In this document: positions 43,590 through 52,438 of the stretch, piece after piece
How positions within the stretch are numbered: the stretch's first letter is position 1
Layout of the letters: each line of letters begins with the position of its first letter
NCBI GenBank assembly: GCA_033762375.1
Contig: JANRLQ010000031.1
Coordinates: forward strand, 1 to 64,000
Direction: 5' to 3'
Length of the DNA stretch: 64,000 nucleotides
Source: RDXT01 sp033762375
GTDB taxonomy: Bacteria > Bacteroidota > Bacteroidia > J057
The notes under the pieces: model-generated
What the model saw: the letters and a program-made list of their open reading frames with translations, nothing else
Database searches by the model: none
Told to the model about the DNA's origin: nothing
Position numbers and translations under genes: made by a program

Positions 43590-44951
43590 TTATACCCGGA
43601 TCAGGCGCTGCCCGATCCCCGGCCATCGCCACTCCGCCATGATCGCCCCCCAAAGCAGTATATAACATCCGCCCGTGATCCAGAGGTTTTCTGTATAGGC
43701 TGTCGTCTGATAGGTGAGGTAGGTCAGCGGCAGCAGCACACTCCACAGCACCGGAAACCGGTAGGTCGTCATCCCGCACAGGGCTACCAGGGTCGTGATA
43801 TACCACGGATGTACGATGGAGGCCATCGAAAAATAGATGAGCAGACACCACATCAGCGCTGCCGGCAAGGTACGGACGCCGGGCTTGCGCTCCAGCAGCA
43901 TATATAACAGGATCAGGCACACGGTCGTGAAAGCCAGCCAGGGGCCTGCTTTCTGGATAATATTGTACCCCTTCACCAGGTATCCGACCCACCGCACGAG
44001 ATAATAAAAGCTGGCATTAAACTCAAACTTGCGGAAATACAGGTCAATACTCTGCGACAAATGGGCCAGCGTCTCCGGACGCAGGATGGCCAGAAACCCC
44101 AGCAGGGTCACGCCTCCTGCTACGATCCCCAACCAGATCGTACGCCCCCACCCGAGCCGCCGCAGCAACAAAGGCATAAACATCAGCGGAAGCAGCTTGG
44201 TCAGTATCCCCAGGGCCAATCCGGCACCTGCTGCTGCTATTTGCCCCCGGAGCAGGCACCAGATGAGGAGCAGGATACCCGTAATCATCAGGGCCTCAAA
44301 ATGCAGGTTGCCGGTCAGCTCGACGATCACCAGCGGATTGAGCGCGTAGAGGGCCAGCCCCGCCAGAGGCAGCTCCAGTTGGCGCAGGATGCGGTATATC
44401 AGGTAGAGATTCAGCCCCTCGGCCATCACAATAATCCCCTTCAGGATCCACACAAATACCGGCAGCGAGTCCGGCGCCAGCCAGGCAGCCCCCGCAAATA
44501 ACCCCTGTAGCACCGGCGGGTATATCGTAAAATAATCGGGCGAGTTCAGCCCGGCAAATAAGGCAGGCGTGAGGCCCAGCCGGGCCGCTGCCTCCGGATC
44601 CTGCATCAGGGTGCGGGGCACCTCCAGAAAAGGATTCACGCCGTGACACCAGAGCCGCCCGTCCCATGCAAACCTGAAATAATCGTCAGACAGATTGGGC
44701 AGGGGCAGGACCACCAGCAACCGACAGAGGAGGGCCAATATCCCAATTGCCCCCAATGTCCTCAATCCCAACCCCTCCAGACGACTCACTTCCCGGACCT
44801 GCCACAGGTACAGCCCAAACGCCCCTGCAAATAACCCCATCAGACGGAAGGAATCAGACCGTATCGTACCCAGCAGGAAGACATAGAGGATACCGGACAG
44901 CAGTCCGGCGATCATCAGCCTTGCGTAGGGGTGCCAGCGATGTTGTTGCAT
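43590..44951 (-). CDS. GT-C family polyprenyl-phosphate-sugar glycosyltransferase
   Basis: 453-aa polytopic membrane protein (about 11-13 TM segments) starting at ATG 44951; in-frame sequence further upstream overlaps the divergent endonuclease V-like gene and is rejected. The first periplasmic loop has NLSDDYFRFAWDGRLWCHGVNPF, whose Asp pair fits the catalytic D-D/E motif of GT39/GT87-like mannosyltransferases. SIVHPWYITTLVALC is a conserved late-loop motif. It likely transfers a hexose from a lipid-linked donor at the outer face of the inner membrane. Acceptor unknown; no polysaccharide cluster is adjacent. Confidence 0.8.
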   Translation of the reverse strand: MQQHRWHPYARLMIAGLLSGILYVFLLGTIRSDSFRLMGLFAGAFGLYLWQVREVSRLEGLGLRTLGAIGILALLCRLLVVLPLPNLSDDYFRFAWDGRLWCHGVNPFLEVPRTLMQDPEAAARLGLTPALFAGLNSPDYFTIYPPVLQGLFAGAAWLAPDSLPVFVWILKGIIVMAEGLNLYLIYRILRQLELPLAGLALYALNPLVIVELTGNLHFEALMITGILLLIWCLLRGQIAAAGAGLALGILTKLLPLMFMPLLLRRLGWGRTIWLGIVAGGVTLLGFLAILRPETLAHLSQSIDLYFRKFEFNASFYYLVRWVGYLVKGYNIIQKAGPWLAFTTVCLILLYMLLERKPGVRTLPAALMWCLLIYFSMASIVHPWYITTLVALCGMTTYRFPVLWSVLLPLTYLTYQTTAYTENLWITGGCYILLWGAIMAEWRWPGIGQRLIRV

Positions 44952-45065
44952 AGCGTAAATATAAGATTGTAAACCTATATAAGCAGCCGGAGACATACAC
45001 GCGGCTGGCCGACAAAAGACACGATTGATAGCACACAGCCTGTCCGGACAGGTATTTCCTGCGTA

Positions 45066-45073
45066 TACCTTTG
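45066..45073 (+). promoter_or_regulatory. Candidate -7 box of the endonuclease V-like gene
   Basis: TACCTTTG is an exact TAnnTTTG. It ends 3 bp before ATG 45077, so either that start is leaderless or translation begins at ATG 45089 or 45092. Confidence 0.4.
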
Positions 45074-45076
45074 TAT

Positions 45077-45592
45077 ATGTTGGGTCCCATGATGCTAGCC
45101 TTTGACACCTGGTATACAGACGAGCAGGCAAAAACAGCCTGTATCTGCTTTCACGACTGGCAAGACCCCAAGCCGGCACAGGTGCTGACGGAGGTACGGG
45201 CGCCGGGCGCAGCGTATGAGCCGGGCGCTTTCTACAAGCGTGAGTTGCCTTGTATTCTGAGCCTGCTGACACAGTTCAGCCTCCCGGAAGTCTCGGCGAT
45301 CGTTGTGGATGGATTTGTTGTATTGGATGATGCAGGCAAACCCGGCCTGGGCCAGCACCTCTACGACCACCTCAGCGGGAAGATTCCGGTGATCGGAGTG
45401 GCTAAAAATAAGTATGCAGACCTGGACCAGGCACAGCGAAAACTCTACCGGGGCCAAAGCCAAAAGCCTCTTTATATTACGGCGGCTGGTATTGACCTGG
45501 ACCTCGCCACCCACTATATCAGCCTGATGAAAGGCCCCTTTCGGATACCGGACCTCCTCAAGCACCTGGACCAGCTCAGCCGCCAACCTTAA
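45077..45592 (+). CDS. nfi: Endonuclease V-like protein
   Basis: 171 aa from ATG 45077; starts at 45089/45092 would still keep the catalytic core. Endonuclease V nicks DNA (or RNA) near deaminated adenine (inosine). Candidate catalytic acids are D10 (LAFDTWY), E56 in YEPGAFYKRE (family Y-x-PG-x4-RE) and D78 in VVDGFV. The GLGQHLYDHL and PVIGVAKN segments follow as in EndoV. It is shorter than the ~220-aa bacterial enzymes, the family's first strand is abbreviated, and the HPR of the usual motif is replaced. Activity is therefore likely but unproven. Monocistronic, followed by the inverted-repeat element. Confidence 0.75.
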   Translation: MLGPMMLAFDTWYTDEQAKTACICFHDWQDPKPAQVLTEVRAPGAAYEPGAFYKRELPCILSLLTQFSLPEVSAIVVDGFVVLDDAGKPGLGQHLYDHLSGKIPVIGVAKNKYADLDQAQRKLYRGQSQKPLYITAAGIDLDLATHYISLMKGPFRIPDLLKHLDQLSRQP

Positions 45593-45600
45593 TAACACGT

Positions 45601-45737
45601 TCAACATACATTCCAGCTGTTGCGATGGTATTTTGTGCGAGGACAAGGAAGACAAATTGAATTTGGCGAGCCAAATGAGGGCTTTTCTGACGCAGTATTT
45701 GTGCAAAAGACCGAGTCAACAGCGGAATGTATGTTGA
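45601..45737. repeat. MITE-like inverted-repeat element (137 bp)
   Basis: The ends are inverted copies: TCAACATACATTCC plus GCTGTTG at 45601-45622 (with one extra A) and CAACAGC plus GGAATGTATGTTGA at 45717-45737. The centre holds a perfect palindrome, ATTTGGC-GA-GCCAAAT (45661-45676). The interior lacks a credible gene. The layout suggests a non-autonomous mobile element or a large structured RNA/DNA hairpin. No obvious target-site duplication is seen. Confidence 0.65.
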
Positions 45738-45815
45738 GTGCGTCACGTAATACCGGGAAGAGGTTTCCAAACAAAAACACGGGGGCTGGGTTTCTACCCT
45801 ACCCGTATATCTCTA

Positions 45816-45823
45816 TACCTTTA
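45816..45823 (+). promoter_or_regulatory. Candidate -7 box of the peroxiredoxin gene
   Basis: TACCTTTA, one base from TAnnTTTG, ends 4 bp before ATG 45828. If real, the transcript would be nearly leaderless. Confidence 0.3.
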
Positions 45824-45827
45824 TCAT

Positions 45828-46301
45828 ATGTCCGATACTACGCTGATCCAGCCCGGCACCCCGGCTCCCGACATGACGCTCACCGACCAGGACGGCGCAC
45901 CCATCTCTCTGGCTGATTTTCGGGGTCAGAAACTGATCTTGTTTGTATATGCCGAGGACAATTCCGGGACCTGTACCAAGGAGGCCTGTAACCTCCGCGA
46001 TGGCTATGCTGCGCTTCAGGCACGGGGATTTGCGGTAGTGGGCGTAAGCCCTGACCCCGAAAAATCACATCGCAAGTTTATTGACAAACAACAACTCCCC
46101 TACCGCCTGATCTCTGATCCGGAGACCCGGCTGATTCAGGCACTCGGAGCCTGGGGTGAAAAAAAGATGTACGGAAGAACCTATATGGGTATCCTGCGCG
46201 CTACTTTTATCCTGGATGAACAAGGGATCATTACCCACGTGATAGACAAGGTCAAATCTGCCGACCATACCCGGCAAATACTGGACCTCGCAGGGCAATA
46301 A
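45828..46301 (+). CDS. bcp: Peroxiredoxin, BCP/PrxQ type
   Basis: 157-aa cytoplasmic thiol peroxidase that reduces H2O2 and organic hydroperoxides using thioredoxin. The N-terminal PAPDMTLTDQDG and the active-site segment NSGTCTKEACNLRD fit the BCP family. C49 is the peroxidatic and C54 the probable resolving cysteine. VVGVSPDPEKSHRKFIDKQQLPYRLISD is also typical. The usual Thr-Pro-Gly-Cys reads SGTC, so the Pro before the active Cys is replaced. ATG 45828 is used; earlier in-frame sequence overlaps no family homology. The gene stands alone beyond the inverted-repeat element. Confidence 0.9.
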   Translation: MSDTTLIQPGTPAPDMTLTDQDGAPISLADFRGQKLILFVYAEDNSGTCTKEACNLRDGYAALQARGFAVVGVSPDPEKSHRKFIDKQQLPYRLISDPETRLIQALGAWGEKKMYGRTYMGILRATFILDEQGIITHVIDKVKSADHTRQILDLAGQ

Positions 46302-46394
46302 CCAACCCAACATTCGGGTATTGGCCTGATTTTTCTGTTTGAATCTCTCCGGATACTGGCTATTTTGCCTGCCTACTCAGGCCCTTAGTCAAGT

Positions 46395-47447
46395 ATGGAC
46401 GGAACAGCCGTTATTTTTACCCAACGTTATTACCAAAGCCCCCAGGCCAAAACTGCACACGGATTGGTGCGTGGCACCGAACGGTACCAGATTTTGGCTG
46501 TACTGGACAGTGAGGCCGCAGGCCAGGATGCTGGTACGGTGCTGGATGGGCGTCCGCGCCAGATACCCATTGTCTCCGGATTGGAGGCGTTTCTGGCCAC
46601 GGGCCAGCGGGCGGATTACCTGATCATCGGGATTGCCAATGCAGGGGGAAAACTAGATCCCGCCTGGATGCCGGTCATCGCTGATGCCATCCGCGCAGGC
46701 ATGTCCATTGTGAGCGGGATGCATGAACTCCTGGCAGACCAACCTGTCCTGACAGCCCTGGCCGAGGCCCAAGGTGTCCGCCTGATAGACGTACGACGCC
46801 CCCGGCACCGGGATGAACTCCATTTCTGGACAGGGGAGATTCATGAGGTGACATCTGCCCGGATCGCCGTACTCGGCACCGACTGTGCGGTAGGCAAACG
46901 CACCGCAGCCCGCATGCTGACACAGGCCTGCCGCCAGGATGGCTTGCAGGCTGAGATGATCTATACCGGACAGACAGGATGGATGCAGGGTGGTCAATAT
47001 GGATTTGTGTTTGATGCCACGCTCAACGATTTTGTGTCCGGGGAGCTGGAGCACGCTATTGTGTCCTGCTACCGCAACCTCCATCCGGATGTGATGTTTA
47101 TCGAAGGTCAGGCTGCCCTCCGCAACCCCTCCGGCCCCTGCGGGTCCGAGATGCTGGTCTCCGGCAATGCCAATGGGGTCATTCTGGTACACCCCCCGGG
47201 CCGGGTTTATTACAAAGGCTGGGAGCACCTCGGGCGGAAAATTTTTCCGCTGTATAGCGAGGTTCAGCTGGTTGAGGCATACGGCCCCCGTGTACTGGGG
47301 ATCGCCCTTAATACCCAGCACCTTTCCCATGAGGAGGCCCTGACCTGGCAGCGGCATTACGAAAAAGAACTCTCGATTCCGGTCGTCCTGCCAGTAGAGG
47401 AGGGGGTGAACAGCCTGATTCCTGCTGTCAGAAGCCTGATCCACTGA
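46395..47447 (+). CDS. dgcN: DUF1611 protein, DgcN-like N-acetyltransferase
   Basis: 350 aa. The N-terminal Rossmann-like domain (~1-150; ADYLIIGIANAGGKL) precedes the P-loop-like DUF1611 domain with GTDCAVGKRT at 161-170. YTGQTGWMQG and IEGQAALRNPSG are family motifs. From memory, DgcN of marine bacteria is a DUF1611 protein that N-acetylates D-glutamate, and its partner DgcA (an enolase-superfamily epimerase) racemises the product. The downstream gene here is exactly such an epimerase, 22 bp away, so the same D-amino-acid salvage role is inferred. No deacetylase is adjacent. Start ATG 46395. Confidence 0.72.
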   Translation: MDGTAVIFTQRYYQSPQAKTAHGLVRGTERYQILAVLDSEAAGQDAGTVLDGRPRQIPIVSGLEAFLATGQRADYLIIGIANAGGKLDPAWMPVIADAIRAGMSIVSGMHELLADQPVLTALAEAQGVRLIDVRRPRHRDELHFWTGEIHEVTSARIAVLGTDCAVGKRTAARMLTQACRQDGLQAEMIYTGQTGWMQGGQYGFVFDATLNDFVSGELEHAIVSCYRNLHPDVMFIEGQAALRNPSGPCGSEMLVSGNANGVILVHPPGRVYYKGWEHLGRKIFPLYSEVQLVEAYGPRVLGIALNTQHLSHEEALTWQRHYEKELSIPVVLPVEEGVNSLIPAVRSLIH

Positions 47448-47469
47448 TATCCGCCCATAATTGCCCCGT

Positions 47470-48537
47470 ATGAAAATCCAGTCCATCCGCGCCTGGCGTA
47501 TGCCCTTACAGCTTACGCGTCCTTATACCATTGCCTACAAGACCGTCACGGATGTGGACAATGTGTTTGTGGAAATAACTGCCGATAACGGCCTCACAGG
47601 CCTCGGCGCAGCCAATCCCAGTCCTTATGTCGTGGGCGAAACCCTGGCTGATACCGAAGCGGTGCTGGCATCTGGCATGACAGATACCCTGATCGGGCAC
47701 CCGGTAGCCGGATACCGTGCCTGGGGTGAGGCATTATACACCCTTCTGCCGCAGAACCCTGGGGCCCGGGCTGCGCTTGATATTGCTTTTCATGATCTTT
47801 ATGCGCAGGCAGCAGGCTTGCCCCTGGCGGTCGTGCTCGGGCAGAAACACCAGCAGCTCCCTACCTCGATCACCATTGGCATAAAGGAGGTAGCCGCTAC
47901 CCTGGAGGAGGCTGATGAGTATGTGGGGCGGCAGTTCCGGATATTAAAGGTCAAACTGGGACACTCGCTGGAAGAAGACCTGGAGCGCCTGCGCAAGCTG
48001 CGGGAAAGATTCGGATTTGAGATTGGCATACGGGTAGATGCCAATCAAGGGTATACCCATGCTGATATGATCCGTTTTTATGCCGAAACGCGGTCCCTTG
48101 ACATTGAGCTGGTAGAGCAGCCCCTCCCTGCTGCTGCGCTGGAGATTACCCGCAGTCTCCCGGACGAAATACGGCAGACGCTGGCTGCCGACGAGTCCCT
48201 GATCTCCGCCCGGGATGCATGGCATATCTCACAAGCACCGCCTGCTTTTGGGATTCTGAATATCAAACTGATGAAGTGTGGCGGGATCTACCAGGCCTTG
48301 CGAATAGCAGAAGTAGCCCGCCTGGGAGGCCTTGAGCTGATGTGGGGTTGTAATGACGAGAGCATCGTCAGCATCAGTGCTGCCCTGCATGCCGCCTTTG
48401 CCTGCGAAAACACCCGATACCTGGACCTGGACGGTAGCCTGGACCTTGCGCAAGACCTGGTCTCAGGTGGTTTTGTGATTGAGGAGGGTATTATGCGCCT
48501 CGCGGGAGGGCCCGGGCTGGGGGTCTCCCGGCTGTAA
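47470..48537 (+). CDS. dgcA: Dipeptide epimerase / N-acyl-Glu racemase (enolase superfamily)
   Basis: 355 aa from ATG 47470 (a TTG at 47461 is possible). Muconate-lactonizing subgroup with all catalytic positions: acid/base K160 and K162 (ILKVKLGH), metal ligands D190 (VDANQGY), E216 (EQPLP) and D241 (ADESL), and opposite-face K266 (NIKLMKCGG). A late D-x-D (D319, D321; LDLDGSL) matches the ammonium-binding pair of L-Ala-D/L-Glu epimerases. The family serves in peptidoglycan peptide recycling. Pairing with the DUF1611 gene instead suggests racemisation of N-acetyl-D-glutamate. Which substrate applies cannot be decided by sequence; the D-x-D would favour a free amino group, i.e. a dipeptide. 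Confidence 0.88.
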   Translation: MKIQSIRAWRMPLQLTRPYTIAYKTVTDVDNVFVEITADNGLTGLGAANPSPYVVGETLADTEAVLASGMTDTLIGHPVAGYRAWGEALYTLLPQNPGARAALDIAFHDLYAQAAGLPLAVVLGQKHQQLPTSITIGIKEVAATLEEADEYVGRQFRILKVKLGHSLEEDLERLRKLRERFGFEIGIRVDANQGYTHADMIRFYAETRSLDIELVEQPLPAAALEITRSLPDEIRQTLAADESLISARDAWHISQAPPAFGILNIKLMKCGGIYQALRIAEVARLGGLELMWGCNDESIVSISAALHAAFACENTRYLDLDGSLDLAQDLVSGGFVIEEGIMRLAGGPGLGVSRL

Positions 48538-48560
48538 GATACGACACCTGATAAGGAAAG

Positions 48561-48591
48561 CAGGCGGTGCATGTATACCATACACCGCCTG
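48561..48591. terminator. Hairpin between convergent genes
   Basis: CAGGCGGTG (48561-48569) and CACCGCCTG (48583-48591) form a 9-bp stem that can extend by three pairs after one mismatch. It lies between the epimerase and the ABC exporter gene. Confidence 0.6.
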
Positions 48592-48618
48592 TCGGCTTGA
48601 CTGACGGCTGGCGTTTTA

Positions 48619-50364
48619 TCAGATACGGGACTGATAGGTGTATAATTGATAATACCGTCCCTCAGCGGCAATAAGTGTGTCATGGGTGCCGCGCTCGACG
48701 ATCCTGCCCTGCTCAATGACCAGAATCTGTGAGGCCTTCCGGATGGTACTCAACCGGTGAGCAATCACAAAGGTAGTCCGGCCTGCCATCAGGGTGTCCA
48801 GGCTCTGCTGGATATACGATTCACTCTCCGTGTCCAGATGTGAGGTCGCCTCATCAAGAATCAGGATGCGGGGATCGGCCAGGATCGCCCGCGCAATGGC
48901 GATACGCTGGCGTTGTCCGCCAGAGAGTTTTACCCCGCGCTCCCCGATCACGGTATCCAGCCCTAGCTCAAACCGGTCCGTAAACTCGTCCACATAGGCG
49001 GCCTTCACGGCAGCCATGATCTGCGCCTCACTCGCCTGCGGGCGGGAGAAGTATATATTTTCCCGGATTGTGCCCTCAAACAAAAAGTCATCCTGCAACA
49101 CCACCCCCAGGTGAGCCCGGTAGCTGTCCAGGGTGACCGTACTCAGGTCGTATCCGTCGACGGTGACTTTCCCCTGGGTAGGGCTAAAAAAAGAAGCAGC
49201 CAGACCCGCGATGGTGGATTTGCCAGAACCTGAGCTACCTACCAGCGCGATCAGCGACCCGGCAGGTGCCTCAAAACTAATGTCATGCAGCACTTCCTTA
49301 CCGGCCTCGTAGGCAAAGGCCACCTCCTGAAAAGTGATATCCCCCCTGACGGACTCCAGTACCCGTACCCGGGCCGGGTCCTCTGTTTCAGGTGTCATGT
49401 TCAATATCTCTGCCGTACGGTCCAGCCCTGCAAAAGCCTCTGTGATCTGGCTCCCGATATTGCTCATCTGCACGATCGGGAATATAAGGAAGGCAAGGTA
49501 AAATATGAAGGACAACAACTCCCCTGAGGTCAGGTGGTCTGCCATGATCATCGGGGCACCTATACCCATGATGCCGACGGTTGTCAAGCCCGCCAGCAGG
49601 CCGCCCATACTGGTCACAAAACTGGTCGTGGTGAGTGAGCTTTTTATATTTTCATACAAACGCAACACGCCTTTGTAAAAAACAGCCTCTTCCTGCGCCT
49701 CGGCATGAAACCCTTTGATCACCCGTATCCCGCTCATGGACTCTGTCAGGCGGCCGGTAACCTCCGCCTGAATCTGGCCCCGCTCCCGGAATATCGGACG
49801 TATCTGCCCAAATGCCCGCATGGACACCACCCCAAAAATCACCATCGGTACCAAGGAAAACAAGGTAAGCCAGGGACTGATGATGATCAGGATCACCAGC
49901 GAGGCGATGGCGGTCAGCACCCCTCCGATCAGTTGTGTGAAGCCCGTTCCGACCAGGTTACGGATGCCCTCGACGTCATTCATCACACGGGATACCAGTG
50001 CCCCGGACTTGGTATTGTCAAAGTACCGGACTGGCAGCCGGAGTATCTGCTGCTGGACCCGAGACCGCAGGCCTGCTATCATAAACTGCGCCTCGACACT
50101 CAGCATCCGCACCAGATAAAAAGAGGTAATCGCCTGAAGGATCACCGATGCGCCGACTACTACCAGGAGCCACACAAGCAGTTCCCGGTTCTGATTGGGG
50201 AGCACCTGATCCACGAGGTACTGCATGGAGCCAGGTAATATCAGCCCGGAGGCCCGGTTGAGAACGACCAAGAGCAGGCCCACCAGCAGCATACCGCGCC
50301 GGGGCCAGATGATTTCCTGGAATGCGTACCGAAGACTGGAAAAATTGTCGCGTTTGGCAGCCAT
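48619..50364 (-). CDS. ABC exporter, fused permease-ATPase (MsbA-like)
   Basis: 581-aa half-transporter that works as a homodimer. Six TM helices lie in residues ~25-310 with RYFDNTKSGALVSRVMNDV coupling region. The nucleotide-binding domain has Walker A GSSGSGKST (~376), Q-loop VVLQDDFLF, signature LSGGQRQ, Walker B ILILDEATSHLD and the H-loop in VIAHRLSTI. Type I (type IV fold) exporter of lipids or drugs; exact cargo is unknown. Normal length. Convergent with the epimerase gene and divergent from the thioredoxin-fold gene. Confidence 0.92.
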   Translation of the reverse strand: MAAKRDNFSSLRYAFQEIIWPRRGMLLVGLLLVVLNRASGLILPGSMQYLVDQVLPNQNRELLVWLLVVVGASVILQAITSFYLVRMLSVEAQFMIAGLRSRVQQQILRLPVRYFDNTKSGALVSRVMNDVEGIRNLVGTGFTQLIGGVLTAIASLVILIIISPWLTLFSLVPMVIFGVVSMRAFGQIRPIFRERGQIQAEVTGRLTESMSGIRVIKGFHAEAQEEAVFYKGVLRLYENIKSSLTTTSFVTSMGGLLAGLTTVGIMGIGAPMIMADHLTSGELLSFIFYLAFLIFPIVQMSNIGSQITEAFAGLDRTAEILNMTPETEDPARVRVLESVRGDITFQEVAFAYEAGKEVLHDISFEAPAGSLIALVGSSGSGKSTIAGLAASFFSPTQGKVTVDGYDLSTVTLDSYRAHLGVVLQDDFLFEGTIRENIYFSRPQASEAQIMAAVKAAYVDEFTDRFELGLDTVIGERGVKLSGGQRQRIAIARAILADPRILILDEATSHLDTESESYIQQSLDTLMAGRTTFVIAHRLSTIRKASQILVIEQGRIVERGTHDTLIAAEGRYYQLYTYQSRI

Positions 50365-50558
50365 ATGATGAAGAGATGGGTTTACGGAGAGACACCCGGA
50401 GGCGGGTCTATGTGACAGGAGACGCGCTCAAATTGCAAAAAAATATGGCTGCCCCCGGTGCTGACAGATAATTTAATGACAGGTCTGCGGAGGAAACCCG
50501 AAAGGCTGTATTTTCGAATAACTGGCAGAAGCCTTTTTGACCCCTTACCATTGCCTGT

Positions 50559-51725
50559 ATGACACGAACACTCATTGCCCTTATGCTCCCCGTCCTGCTG
50601 TGGAGTCAGCACCCCGCCCGTGCCCAGGGTATCACATTTGTTTCAGGATCGTGGACTGAGGTCCTGGCACAGGCAAAAGCTGCCCGCAAGCTGATTTTTG
50701 TGGACGCCTATGCAGAGTGGTGTGGTCCCTGCAAGGCAATGGCCCGCAATACCTTTCCCGACCCTGCGGTGGGACAGTTTTTCAACAAACATTTCATCAG
50801 CTATAAGTTTGACATGGAAAAAGGCGAAGGCCCGGCCTTTGCTGCCCGGTACGGAATTACAGCTTATCCTACGCTGTTATTTATCAACTACGATGGCAAG
50901 GTTGTATCCACCGTCCTGGGGTATCAGACACCCGCCCAGCTCCTCAAGGCCGGTGAGGCTGCCGCCAGCCCGGATAAGACGCAGGATCGAGCCACCCAGG
51001 AAGGTGCAGAGGGCTCCTCCACCCCTCAGAACCTGCTTGATCATGCCATGCGCCTCTATCAGCAGAAAAAAGACTGGACCGAAGGCGCCAACCAATATTT
51101 CCGTACCCAAGCCGACAAAGACCTGATCTCTACTGCCAACTGGCAGGCAATACGCCTCCTGACGACCGATATCAGCAGCCGCGAGTTTCAGTATCTCGTC
51201 ACCCGCCAGAAGACATTTGCGAAGGCTTTTGGTACACAGCCCGTGACAGACAAGATAAAAGCCGTGCTCCGGCACGCAGTGCTGGAAGCAGCCCTTGGCC
51301 GTCAGCCCGACCGGTATTCCCAAGCCCTGGCCCTGGCTGATCAACTTGATGACAACGGGCAAACAGCCAGCCGCCTGCGCATGACCTATGCAGAGGCTTC
51401 AGGCGATTGGCTGGACTATACCAGCAAAGCCCTCCACCACTTTAAGACCTATACGGTCACCGATGCCCGGGAACTGGACCTGGCGGCCCGCAACTTTCTT
51501 TTGCATACGGACGATACCGGCCACCTGGAGGCTGCCCTCAACTGGAGCCGTCAATCTGCGGCACTGGAGCAGGCCAGTTGGAACCATGAGACCCAGGCCC
51601 GGCTGCTCATACGGCTCGGCCGCCAACGCGAGGCCCTGCCAGCGGCTAATATTGCCCTGAGACTCGCAGAGGCTGCCGGCGAAGAAACTGACGAACTCCT
51701 GGCGCTGGTCCGGGAACTTCAGTAA
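50559..51725 (+). CDS. Exported thioredoxin-fold protein with helical C-terminal region
   Basis: 388 aa. A signal peptide (ending ARAQ at residue ~23) and a thioredoxin domain (~25-140) with active site WCGPC (C55, C58) and the cis-Pro loop ITAYPTLLF are clear. Residues ~170-388 are helical with TPR-like pairs (ALNWSRQSAALEQASWNHETQARLLIRLGR). In the periplasm such proteins reduce or isomerise disulphides; the helical part may bind a client. The Cys-Gly-Pro-Cys pair is that of reductases rather than DsbA-type oxidases. Monocistronic. Confidence 0.88.
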   Translation: MTRTLIALMLPVLLWSQHPARAQGITFVSGSWTEVLAQAKAARKLIFVDAYAEWCGPCKAMARNTFPDPAVGQFFNKHFISYKFDMEKGEGPAFAARYGITAYPTLLFINYDGKVVSTVLGYQTPAQLLKAGEAAASPDKTQDRATQEGAEGSSTPQNLLDHAMRLYQQKKDWTEGANQYFRTQADKDLISTANWQAIRLLTTDISSREFQYLVTRQKTFAKAFGTQPVTDKIKAVLRHAVLEAALGRQPDRYSQALALADQLDDNGQTASRLRMTYAEASGDWLDYTSKALHHFKTYTVTDARELDLAARNFLLHTDDTGHLEAALNWSRQSAALEQASWNHETQARLLIRLGRQREALPAANIALRLAEAAGEETDELLALVRELQ

Positions 51726-51754
51726 CAGCCCCCTGCTGTTTTATCCCCAAACCC

Positions 51755-52438
51755 TCAAATCCAGGTCAGCACATAGTCTGTGCGATAGCTGGCGTAGGGC
51801 AGGTGTGTCGGCTGTGACAGGACTGACACCCGCAAGCCGCAGGCAGCAGCTATGCGGCGTATCTCGTCGGCTGACCAGAATTTCCCCATGGGCGATCGTC
51901 CGGATGCTACTTGCAGGTAATACCGGGCCCGATCCTGCCACCGCGGAAAAAACACCCGCAGCCGGGCGCTGTCGGGTACGTCCCCCAGCAATATCCTGCC
52001 ACCGGGCTTGAGGAGCCGTGCCATGCCTTGGATGGCCAATAGTCCTTTGGCATAGGTATCCAGGTACTGAAAGGAGAAGTAGAGGCAGATTTTGTCAAAT
52101 GTACTATCCAGCACGTCTCCCAGCCGGGTAGCATCTCCCGTCAGGTAGGTAAGCCCGGGCGCTGTATGCTGTGCCCGTGCCAGTCTTATGTGGGGCGGCG
52201 AGATGTCCACGCCTACTGTCTCCCGGCATATCAGGGCCAAGTGCCGGGTGAGGACTCCGTTGCCACAGCATACATCCAGGAGATGATCCTCCGGTCTGAG
52301 GGCCAGCCGCTCGCTGATACAGGCGACTATCTGGCCCAGGGTCTCCTCATCCACCGGCTGACCGACCCGGGTACGTGCCACCTGCCGCTGCGGATCGGGA
52401 TCGTGTGCCAGGGCAGCCCAGTAGGTTTGCCAGTTCAT
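51755..52438 (-). CDS. Class I SAM-dependent methyltransferase
   Basis: 227 aa. Motif I LLDVCCGNGVLTRHLA binds SAM, motif II-like GVDISPPHIRLARAQ follows, and GRILLGDVPD is motif III-like. N-terminal NWQTYWAALAHDPDPQRQVARTRVG resembles the opening of small-molecule or lipid methyltransferases. Acceptor unknown. Start ATG overlaps the tatD stop by 4 bp (52435-52438), so translation is coupled. Last gene of a three-gene minus-strand operon. Confidence 0.85.
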   Translation of the reverse strand: MNWQTYWAALAHDPDPQRQVARTRVGQPVDEETLGQIVACISERLALRPEDHLLDVCCGNGVLTRHLALICRETVGVDISPPHIRLARAQHTAPGLTYLTGDATRLGDVLDSTFDKICLYFSFQYLDTYAKGLLAIQGMARLLKPGGRILLGDVPDSARLRVFFPRWQDRARYYLQVASGRSPMGKFWSADEIRRIAAACGLRVSVLSQPTHLPYASYRTDYVLTWI

